In this document: piece by piece, positions 21,817 through 27,918 of the stretch
Layout: each line of letters begins with the position of its first letter
How positions within the stretch are numbered: position 1 is the first letter of the stretch
From: DATHGT01 sp035317605
GTDB taxonomy: Bacteria; Methylomirabilota; Methylomirabilia; Rokubacteriales; CSP1-6
Assembly (NCBI GenBank): GCA_035317605.1
Contig: DATHGT010000002.1
Span: 1-27,918, forward strand
Length of the DNA stretch: 27,918 nt
Reading direction: 5' to 3'
Notes under the pieces: generated by a model
Seen by the model: the letters and a program-made list of their open reading frames with translations, nothing else
Databases searched by the model: none
What the model was told of the DNA's origin: nothing
Position numbers and translations under genes: made by a program

Positions 21817-22467
21817 TCAGGGGAGATTCGCGCAGATGGCGACGACGAAGATCGTGTCCCCGACGCCGATCGTCTGATTCGTCGTGGTGAAGCCGATCGG
21901 CGCATTCGACGTCAGATCCTGAGGGTAAGGGATCGCGGCGAAGTCCTGAAGCGGAACGGTCGGATCGGCGACTGTCCGATAGGCACCGCCGCCGGTCGCG
22001 ATGTCCCCCGCGGTGCACAGCGCGACCGGTGGGGGATTGAGCTGACACACGGCGGCTCCGGAGCAGTTGAAGGTGGTCGTCACCTTGTAGAAGCCGAGCA
22101 CGCCTGCGGGTCCGGCTGGTCCGGCAGGCCCGGCTGGCCCTGCGGGTCCGGCCGGCCCAGTGGCTCCGGTCGATCCTGCTGGTCCTGCGGGTCCTGCCGG
22201 TCCAGCCGGCCCAGCCGGGCCCGCGGGTCCTACCGGTCCTGGAGGTCCCGCCGGTCCGGTCGAATTCCAGCTGATCTGCGTCTCGTTCGGCGAGCAGCTG
22301 CCCTTCGGTGACGTGCCGACGGCCACGCGCGTGATCGAGCCGCCGTTGTTGAGGCATCCCGTATAGGTGTCGGCCTCGGCGCGCCCGGACGTCAGCCCGC
22401 CCAGCACGGCGGCGATGGCGAGCGTCCCGATGGTTGCGACCACGCGTGACATCGTCGGTCTGGTCAT
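21817..22467 (-). CDS. Secreted collagen-like repeat protein
   Basis: This 216-residue protein has a signal peptide (ATIGTLAIAAVLGGLTSGRAEA), a short head with two Cys (YTGCLNN, KGSCSP), a Gly-X-Y tract of about 18 triplets dominated by GPA (about 71-125, interrupted by GSTGATGPA), and a C-terminal globular part with four Cys (FNCSGAAVCQL, VALCTAGD, AICANLP). Bacterial collagen-like proteins form triple helices at the cell surface or in the matrix; the role here is unknown. The repeat DNA is of low complexity and prone to length change. GAGGACGG precedes the ATG, 7 bases after the cinA stop, so it may be co-transcribed with cinA. Confidence 0.85.
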   Translation of the reverse strand: MTRPTMSRVVATIGTLAIAAVLGGLTSGRAEADTYTGCLNNGGSITRVAVGTSPKGSCSPNETQISWNSTGPAGPPGPVGPAGPAGPAGPAGPAGPAGSTGATGPAGPAGPAGPAGPAGPAGVLGFYKVTTTFNCSGAAVCQLNPPPVALCTAGDIATGGGAYRTVADPTVPLQDFAAIPYPQDLTSNAPIGFTTTNQTIGVGDTIFVVAICANLP

Positions 22468-22474
22468 CCCGTCC

Positions 22475-23758
22475 TCACTTGCCTTCCTCGACCTTCTCGA
22501 AGTCGGTGCGCTCGTAGACCGGCAACCCCTGAAGATGCCGGCGCAGGCAGTCGAGCCCGAGCTCGACCGCGCCCAGACGCACCCACTCGCGCCCGCCGAG
22601 GATGCGGCTGCGGCGCGAGGCCACCTCGTCGTCGGTGGCGATGGCCAGACAGATCGTCCCGCCGAACTCGATCCGATCCGGACCGTCGTCGAGGTCGACC
22701 AGCACGGCCAGCGCGTGAGTCGTCCCGCACTCGCGGCGGGCCGCGCGGGCCACGGCCTCGGCGGTCTCGCGCGTCAGGTCTCCGGCCGGCGGCGCCTCGT
22801 CGAGACCCACCGCCTTGAACACCTCGGCGAGATCGCGCGAGATCACACCCCGCTTGACGATCGTCTCCGCGCCGGGCAGGTGACCCACGCGCGCGGCGAT
22901 CTGGCCGCTCGTGAACATCTCGACGATGGCCAGCGAGCCCTTGCGGTTCTGCAGCTCGCCGAGCACCACGCCCTCCAGCGTGCCGTCGTCCTCGGCCATG
23001 ATGAAGTTGCCCAGGCGCTTGCGGACTTCCCGCTGCACCGGCTCCAGCTTGGCGCGGATGTCGTCCATGTCGCGGCCGCGGACGGTGAGCTTGGTCTCGA
23101 GCTGCGGGTAGTGCGCGCGGAAGCCGAGCTTCACGCTGCCGTCCGTCACGATGTCTTCCACGCCGGCCAGCATCGCGTCGACGTGCGACTCGCCCAGTCC
23201 GTACGAATGAAAGCGCTTGAGATGGATCGCGGTCTGCATGCCGCTCTTGGCGAGCAGGCGGGGAACGATCTGCTCCTCCAGCATGCGTCGCAGCTCGCGC
23301 GGCACGCCGGGCGTGAACATGAAGCGGGCCCGGCCGATGTCGACGGCGAAGCCGCACGCGGTGCCGATGGGGTTGTCGATGATCTCGGAGGTCGACGGCA
23401 GCATGGCCTGCTTGCGGTTGTTGGGCGTGATCGTTCGGTTGCGCCGGCGGAAGAAGTCTTCCATCCGGGCCAGCCACTCTTCGTTGAGCACCAGCTCGAC
23501 GCCCGCGGCCTGGGCGGCGATCTCCTGCGAGAGGTCGTCCACGGTGGGCCCGAGGCCGCCGTTGACGATGACCGCGTCTGCGCGCTCGCCCGCGAGCTTG
23601 AAGGCCAGGAGCAGGCTCTCGCGATCGTCGCCGACCGTGGTCTCCCACTGGACCGAGAGCCCCACGTCCTCCAGCTTCTGGCTGATGTAGCTGAAGTTGG
23701 TGTTGACGATCTTGCCCGTCAGCACCTCGTCGCCCGTGCAGATCACCTCGATGCGCAT
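22475..23758 (-). CDS. cinA: CinA-family protein with degenerate deamidase domain
   Basis: The 427-residue protein has the two CinA parts. Residues 1-165 are the MoCF/MoaB-like domain (VICTGDEVLTGKIVNTN, VNGGLGPTVDDLSQE, FMFTPGVPRELRRML), linked to ADP-ribose/NAD metabolism. The C-terminal part (about 262-420) corresponds to the NMN deamidase (PncC) domain. There the usual AESCTGG is VEMFTSG (279-285): the catalytic Ser and the following Cys are gone and one Gly is Ser. The downstream block keeps only HLPGAE and KRGVISRDL. NMN deamidase activity is therefore doubtful. ATG 23758 is supported by GAGGAG 5 bases upstream. It diverges from the CoA-transferase gene. Confidence 0.85.
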   Translation of the reverse strand: MRIEVICTGDEVLTGKIVNTNFSYISQKLEDVGLSVQWETTVGDDRESLLLAFKLAGERADAVIVNGGLGPTVDDLSQEIAAQAAGVELVLNEEWLARMEDFFRRRNRTITPNNRKQAMLPSTSEIIDNPIGTACGFAVDIGRARFMFTPGVPRELRRMLEEQIVPRLLAKSGMQTAIHLKRFHSYGLGESHVDAMLAGVEDIVTDGSVKLGFRAHYPQLETKLTVRGRDMDDIRAKLEPVQREVRKRLGNFIMAEDDGTLEGVVLGELQNRKGSLAIVEMFTSGQIAARVGHLPGAETIVKRGVISRDLAEVFKAVGLDEAPPAGDLTRETAEAVARAARRECGTTHALAVLVDLDDGPDRIEFGGTICLAIATDDEVASRRSRILGGREWVRLGAVELGLDCLRRHLQGLPVYERTDFEKVEEGK

Positions 23759-23861
23759 GCGCTCTCCTCATGGGGCCCGAAGTGGCCGCCACCGCGACAG
23801 GATCATACACGCGACCACCGTGTTCGCGCGCCCGAGGGTATGATCGCGGACCGGAGGGTTT

Positions 23862-25064
23862 ATGCGCGACGATCTGCCGCTGACGGGCTTCACCATCGTG
23901 GATCTCACCCGCGTGCTCGCGGGGCCGTACTGCACGCGCTTGCTCGCCGATCTGGGGGCGCGCGTGATCAAGATCGAGCGGCCGGGAGTGGGCGACGACC
24001 AGCGGCGGAGCTATCTGCAGCTCGAGCCGGGACGCCGCGACCAGAGCACGTACTTCGTCCGCGTGAACGCCGGCAAGGAGAGCGTGGGCGTCGACCTCCA
24101 GCGTCCGGAGGGGCAGGCCATCGTCCACGACCTGGCGAGGATCGCCGACGTGGTCGTGGAGAACTTCATGCCGGGAGTCGTCGCCAAGCTCCGCTGCGAC
24201 TACGACACGCTCCGCGCCATCAAGCCCGATCTCGTCTACTGCTCGATCTCCGGCTTTGGCCAGACCGGTCCGTGGCGCGAGCGCCCGGCGTTCGCCCACG
24301 TCATCAACGCGTTCTCGGGGATGATGCACCTCGACCAGGGCGAGCACGCGGCGCCGAGCTCGTCGAACCTCCAGGCCGCCGACGTGCTGGCGGGAACGCA
24401 CGCCTCGATGGCCATCGTCAGCGCGCTGCTGCGCAGGGGGCGCACCGGCCGGGGCGCCCACATCGACGTCTCGATGCTGGAGGCGCTCGTGGCCGCCGAC
24501 AGCGTGACGTACGCCGCCGTGCTCAACGGCGGAGAGGAGTACGGCAGCCCGCGGCCGGGGATGATCGTGGCCCCGGTGGGCGGCCGCCACCTGGCCATGC
24601 AGTTCGTGGGCTCCGATCAGCTCTGGCCGCGCATGCTCGAGCTGATGGGCCGCCCCGACCTGGCGAAGGATCCGCGCTTCGACGACAGCGAGAAGCGCCG
24701 CAAGAACTGGCTCGAGCTGCGCACGATCGTGGACGCGTGGCTGGCCACGTATCCGACCGTGGAAGCCGCGCTTCGTGCGCTGTCGGGGGCGCGCATTCCC
24801 TGCGCGCCCGTCCTGCGCCCGGCCGAAGTCGTCGCGTCGCCCCATCTGGCCGAGCGTCAGTTCTTTCCGACCGTGTCGCATCCCGCACGCGGCGACGTGC
24901 GGGTGACGGCCAGCCCCTTCCATCTCGACGGCGCCCCCATGCATCCCCAGAGCGGGGCGCCGTATCGAGTCGGCGAGCACACGCGCAAAGTCCTCGCCGA
25001 GATCGACTACTCCACCGACCGCATCGACGCGCTCCAACGCGCGGGTGTCATCGGGGTGGCGTAG
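23862..25064 (+). CDS. CaiB/BaiF (class III) CoA-transferase
   Basis: The 400-residue enzyme transfers CoA between carboxylic acids. It has the N-terminal block GFTIVDLTRVLAGPYCTRLL and GARVIKIERPG, VVVENFMPGV, SISGFGQTGPW, the probable catalytic Asp174 in LQAADVLAGTH (equivalent to Asp169 of formyl-CoA transferase), and a C-terminal IPCAPV block. Donor and acceptor acids cannot be inferred. The ATG has GGAGGG 3 bases upstream, and a TATGAT (-10-like) lies about 20 bases before it. It is followed by the LLM oxidoreductase and VOC genes on the same strand, suggesting a small catabolic operon that activates and oxidises an organic acid. Confidence 0.92.
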   Translation: MRDDLPLTGFTIVDLTRVLAGPYCTRLLADLGARVIKIERPGVGDDQRRSYLQLEPGRRDQSTYFVRVNAGKESVGVDLQRPEGQAIVHDLARIADVVVENFMPGVVAKLRCDYDTLRAIKPDLVYCSISGFGQTGPWRERPAFAHVINAFSGMMHLDQGEHAAPSSSNLQAADVLAGTHASMAIVSALLRRGRTGRGAHIDVSMLEALVAADSVTYAAVLNGGEEYGSPRPGMIVAPVGGRHLAMQFVGSDQLWPRMLELMGRPDLAKDPRFDDSEKRRKNWLELRTIVDAWLATYPTVEAALRALSGARIPCAPVLRPAEVVASPHLAERQFFPTVSHPARGDVRVTASPFHLDGAPMHPQSGAPYRVGEHTRKVLAEIDYSTDRIDALQRAGVIGVA

Positions 25065-25125
25065 CCCGCGCTCGTTGCAAACCGTGCCACAATACGCGCG
25101 GGGTCCAGATCGACGGGAGGGATGC

Positions 25126-26286
25126 ATGCGACTCAGCCTCGCCTACGAGATGCAGCGGCCGACGGTGGACGATCACGCGGTCATCGAGGAAACGCTCGAG
25201 CAGTGTCTGCTCGCCGACGAGATGGGCTTCGATACCGTCTGGTTCGTCGAGCACCACTTCCTCACGAGCTTCTCGATGTCGCCGTGCCCGGAGGTCATCT
25301 TCGGCGCGCTGAGCCGGCTCACCAAGCGCATCCGGCTGGGGTTCGGCGTGGTGATCCTGCCCTATCACCATCCCGTGCGGGTGGCCGAGCGCGTGGCCAT
25401 GGTCGACCACATGTCCGGCGGACGCGTGGAGTTCGGCACCGGCCGCTCCGCGCCCTACGAGCAGATGGGCATGGGCATCGACCCGCGCAACACCCGCGCG
25501 ATGTGGGAAGAGTCGCTGCGCATGATCCCCAAGGTCTGGGAGGACGGGCTCTTCTCGTGGGAGGGACAGTTCTGGAACGTCCCGCCGCGCGAGGTGCGGC
25601 CGAAGCCCTACCAGAAGCCGCATCCGCCGATCTGGGTCGCCGCGCTCCAGCCCCAGACGTATCACCTCGCCGCCGAGCTCGGCATCGGAGTGATGGCGCT
25701 CAGCGTGGCGGCGCCTTCGTATCTCGCCCCGCACATCAAGGAATACAAGGAGCGCGTGCGCCAGGCGAAGCCGGTGGGCAAGACCATCAACGATCAGTGG
25801 CTGAGCGCGACCATGGGTCTGTGCGACGCGGACAACCACGCGGCGCGTGAGATGGCCGCCAAGTCGCTGCGCACGTTCTTCGGGCCGGACCGGCCGTATC
25901 TCAAGGACCAGACCCATCTCTACGAGCAGCTGGTCGCGTCGTGGGGCGGGGTGCCGGAGCACCTGACCGCGAACTTCGCCCGCTATCTGAAGACCGAGGG
26001 CGGCACGGGCGAAGCGCCCGCGGTCGATCTCTCCGGAGGGTCCGGACAGATCGCGGCGGCGCTGTGGAACCAGATCGACGCCGACACGCTGACCGAGCGC
26101 GGCGTGCTGGTGGCCGGCGACCCCGAGAGCTGCCTGCGCAGCATCGCCATCCACGAGGAAGCGGGCGTCGACGAGCTACAGTTCCTGATGGCGACCGAGT
26201 CCGTCCCCCACGACAAAGTGATGTCGTCGATCGAGATGTTCGGCAAGCACGTCATCCCCGAGCTGAAGAAGAAGGCGTCACGTTAA
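25126..26286 (+). CDS. LLM-class flavin-dependent oxidoreductase (luciferase-like)
   Basis: The 386-residue protein starts at ATG 25126 behind GGGAGGGA. It has DEMGFDTVWFVEHHF near residues 27-41, LGFGVVILPYHHPVRVAE, DHMSGGRVEFGTGRS and PYQKPHPPIWVAA near 165-177, all typical of the luciferase-like TIM barrel using FMN or F420. Family oxidations include hydroxylation and ring opening. It lies 61 bases after the CoA-transferase gene and 13 before the VOC gene. It shares only the family motifs with the enzyme at 115, so they probably act on different substrates. Confidence 0.92.
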   Translation: MRLSLAYEMQRPTVDDHAVIEETLEQCLLADEMGFDTVWFVEHHFLTSFSMSPCPEVIFGALSRLTKRIRLGFGVVILPYHHPVRVAERVAMVDHMSGGRVEFGTGRSAPYEQMGMGIDPRNTRAMWEESLRMIPKVWEDGLFSWEGQFWNVPPREVRPKPYQKPHPPIWVAALQPQTYHLAAELGIGVMALSVAAPSYLAPHIKEYKERVRQAKPVGKTINDQWLSATMGLCDADNHAAREMAAKSLRTFFGPDRPYLKDQTHLYEQLVASWGGVPEHLTANFARYLKTEGGTGEAPAVDLSGGSGQIAAALWNQIDADTLTERGVLVAGDPESCLRSIAIHEEAGVDELQFLMATESVPHDKVMSSIEMFGKHVIPELKKKASR

Positions 26287-26299
26287 CAGGAGGATCATC

Positions 26300-26713
26300 A
26301 TGGCCAGGATCAGGCACATCGCCATCCGCACTCCGGACCCCGAGAAGACCGCGGCGTTCTACAAGGACGTGTTCGGCCTGAAGGAGGTCGGCCAGGCCCG
26401 GACGGGCTGCTACCTGTCCGACGGCCACATCAACCTGGCGATCCTCAAGTCGCGCGACGAGGGCGGCGAGGAGAGTCCGCGCGACGCCGTCGGCTACGCG
26501 GGCATCCATCACCTCGGCTTCATGGTCGACAACGCCGAGGAGACCTACGAGAAGCTCGAGGCCGCCGGGGCCAAGCCCATGACGCCCCGGGCCGACCAGC
26601 CGAAGAACCACTTCAGCGGCTCCGGCCCCCGCTCCTACTACGAGGTCAAGTACCGCGGTCCCGACGCCCAGGAGATCGACGTCACCGAGAGCGGCTGGAT
26701 CGGCATCGAGTAG
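26300..26713 (+). CDS. VOC-family (glyoxalase/dioxygenase-like) protein
   Basis: This 137-residue single VOC domain has two beta-alpha-beta-beta-beta halves: RIRHIAIRTPDPEKTAAFY (3-21) and a second starting GIHHLGFMVDN (69-79). Candidate metal ligands are His6, His71 and a Glu near the end (AQEIDVTE). Such proteins act as lyases, isomerases or ring-cleaving dioxygenases. ACAGGAGG precedes the ATG. It is the last gene of the CoA-transferase/LLM run, which makes a role in the same pathway likely, and its stop directly abuts the convergent cupin stop. Confidence 0.88.
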   Translation: MARIRHIAIRTPDPEKTAAFYKDVFGLKEVGQARTGCYLSDGHINLAILKSRDEGGEESPRDAVGYAGIHHLGFMVDNAEETYEKLEAAGAKPMTPRADQPKNHFSGSGPRSYYEVKYRGPDAQEIDVTESGWIGIE

Positions 26714-27160
26714 TCAGCGCCACTTCTCCTCGGTGGCGCTCGACCGCTGCGCCGAGGTGAGCGTGCGCGGATCCTCGACGTCGACGGTCAAGTGCTCGGT
26801 CGGCTTGGGCGTCGCGGTCACCAGGCCGACCCCGTCGGGCGAGTGAAAGCGATGCCACGTGCCTTGCGGCACGACGACCATCGTCCCGGCGCTCACGGGG
26901 TAGGACTTCGGACCGTCCTCCGTGATGATGTGCAGCGTCGCCGAGCCCTCGACGATCTGCACGAGCTCGTCGCCGTTGGGATGACGTTCCCACGCGCCGT
27001 CGCCGGAAAACTTGGCGCTGTAGATGTTGCCGTCGCGAAACGGCGCCAGCGTGGCGAAGCCCCCGCTCGCCTTCCGGTCCGCCTCGGTCGTCTCCGGGGT
27101 GCGCCCGCGCAGCAGCGACAACTTGGAGAACTCCGCCTTGAGATCCAGGATCGTGATCAT
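26714..27160 (-). CDS. Cupin-domain protein
   Basis: The 148-residue product is a small cupin beta barrel. The first cupin motif reads WERHPNGDELVQIVEG (metal-type His and Glu), and the second VPQGTWHRFHSPDG. The usual G(X)5HXH is reduced to a single His followed by Pro. It could be a small isomerase, a dioxygenase or a ligand-binding protein. ATG 27160 is preceded by GGGGAGGG; the frame extends upstream but without similarity. A TATCAT box on the minus strand (27186-27191) may serve as the -10. Confidence 0.85.
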   Translation of the reverse strand: MITILDLKAEFSKLSLLRGRTPETTEADRKASGGFATLAPFRDGNIYSAKFSGDGAWERHPNGDELVQIVEGSATLHIITEDGPKSYPVSAGTMVVVPQGTWHRFHSPDGVGLVTATPKPTEHLTVDVEDPRTLTSAQRSSATEEKWR

Positions 27161-27272
27161 GATGCCCTCCCCATCGCCGGCACAGATGATACCAGGCGCG
27201 AGTTTGGCCACGATCTCTCGCGCGGGACTGATCCGCGACGGCGACAGGTGGCCACGCTCGAGAACTGACGCG

Positions 27273-27875
27273 TCAGGCGCGCGGGCCGGCCCCGCTCCGG
27301 CCGGCGATGACGCGCTCGAGCTCCGGGACGAGGTCGGCCCGATCGAGCGCCCGCTCCAGTAGTCGCAGGGTGTCACGGATCGCGTCGACATCGAGGTCGG
27401 GTTGCGCGCGGACGATGCTGGCGACGTCCTCAACGTCCCGCGGCCGGCCGGCGAGAATCTTCATCGCAACCAGATCCTCGGCAGAGACCACGGGTACGGC
27501 CACGTCACCGACTCGACGCTCGATCGCCCGCGCGAAAAACAGGTCTTCCAGTCCCGGCCCGGCCAGCACGATGTCGAGCGGCATTCGCGAGGGCACGTGC
27601 AGCAGCGGAATCACGCTGGTGGCCTTGACGAATCCGTCGGCGTCGGCGACGCGCAGTTCGAAACCCGAGCGAGAGAGCGCATCGACGAGCTCACGGCTCG
27701 ACTTCGTGCCGAGCTCGACGGTGACGTCGACATCCGCGCTGAGGCGGGCAGAGCCGTGAAGGATTGCGGCCTGGGCGCCGAACAGAAACCAGCGGACGCC
27801 GAGCGCGCCGAGCCCCCGCGCGAGGTCGGCGAGAAGATCAGCGACCGGCTGCGGCGAGGAAGACACCGGCGGCAC
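27273..27875 (-). CDS. Nucleotidyltransferase-fold protein (AbiEii/MNT-like)
   Basis: This 200-residue protein has the minimal nucleotidyltransferase signature FGAQAAILHGSARLSADVDV (32-51), with the GS and the Asp-x-Asp metal pair (Asp48, Asp50), and a third Asp in MPLDIVLAG. A helical part follows (VVSAEDLVAMKILAGRPRDVEDVASI). Such proteins occur in toxin-antitoxin and abortive-infection modules and transfer nucleotides to RNA or protein partners. The proposed GTG at 27875 overlaps the preceding gene by 38 bases; a second GTG at 27866 is possible. The partner gene is cut by the window edge. Confidence 0.82.
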   Translation of the reverse strand: MPPVSSSPQPVADLLADLARGLGALGVRWFLFGAQAAILHGSARLSADVDVTVELGTKSSRELVDALSRSGFELRVADADGFVKATSVIPLLHVPSRMPLDIVLAGPGLEDLFFARAIERRVGDVAVPVVSAEDLVAMKILAGRPRDVEDVASIVRAQPDLDVDAIRDTLRLLERALDRADLVPELERVIAGRSGAGPRA

Positions 27876-27918
27876 GATCGATCATGCGCTTGAGCGCGAT
27901 GTGGTGAGCCAGGTCTTC
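27838..27918 (-). CDS. Partial upstream gene of the nucleotidyltransferase pair
   Basis: The minus strand from the window edge reads EDLAHHIALKRMIDRAAGVF and six more residues, to a TGA at 27838-27840. The frame is open over all 26 visible codons and overlaps the nucleotidyltransferase start, as coupled toxin-antitoxin genes often do. The family is not recognisable from this fragment. Confidence 0.45.
   Translation of the reverse strand, partial: EDLAHHIALKRMIDRAAGVFLAAAGR

Noticed and set aside
20115..21905. A 596-codon minus-strand frame opposite the amidase
   Set aside because: The amidase signature and Tat signal on the plus strand establish the coding strand.
22160..22366. A plus-strand GPAGPA-rich small ORF
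   Set aside because: It is the reverse complement of the collagen-like repeat, which happens to encode a similar repeat on the other strand, and it has no signal peptide or ribosome site.
22367..25312. A 981-codon plus-strand open frame
   Set aside because: It is antisense to cinA and then out of frame with the CoA-transferase; both real genes have clear motifs and the long frame has none.
115..26286. The two LLM oxidoreductases as a long direct repeat
   Set aside because: They share only family motifs such as PYQKPHPPIW and are not recent duplicates.

Overview
The window is a high-GC (roughly 68-70% by eye) bacterial chromosomal segment, densely packed with short intergenic gaps and many 1-4 bp gene overlaps. 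Several traits fit an uncultured soil or groundwater lineage such as Candidatus Rokubacteria (Methylomirabilota-like): two LLM-class flavin oxidoreductases, a class III CoA-transferase, a molybdenum hydroxylase operon, and Tat-exported proteins. The taxon is an inference, because there is no rRNA or other phylogenetic marker here. I found no tRNA, rRNA, CRISPR array, insertion sequence or phage gene.

Layout. 1-3254: the N-terminus of a nitroreductase leaves to the left, diverging from an LLM flavin oxidoreductase that is followed by two tandem paralogous lipoproteins. 3279-5427 (minus): a secreted protein of unknown function with an apparent frameshift, then a PIN-domain protein overlapping a small partner in toxin-antitoxin style. 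5503-9421 (minus): a four-gene molybdenum hydroxylase operon (FAD, 2Fe-2S and Mo subunits, then a MoaD/ThiS-like carrier). 9535-13336 (plus): a DsbD/ScsB-like membrane thiol reductase, a Tat-exported redoxin and a DUF3500 protein. 13333-14466 (minus): an amidohydrolase. 14601-16685 (plus): a 694-residue protein with an N-terminal deoxyribosyltransferase/TIR-like domain, a TPR/DUF4071-like middle and a C-terminal SLOG-like domain.

16701-19830 (minus): dapA, asd and an enolase-superfamily gene joined by 4 bp overlaps, behind a long structured leader. 20202-21755 (plus): a Tat-exported amidase lipoprotein. 21817-23758 (minus): cinA followed by a collagen-like secreted protein. 23862-26713 (plus): CoA-transferase, a second LLM oxidoreductase and a VOC protein, with a convergent cupin gene (minus). 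27273-27918 (minus): a nucleotidyltransferase overlapping the 3' end of a partial gene.

The strongest candidate for a new system is the three-domain protein at 14601-16685. It puts a nucleotide-cleaving type of domain and a nucleotide-sensing type of domain on one chain, recalling the two-protein logic of Thoeris defence. Next in interest are the dapA leader (short ORF plus two hairpins), a related palindrome repeated 1.8 kb away, and a CinA protein whose deamidase motif is degraded.
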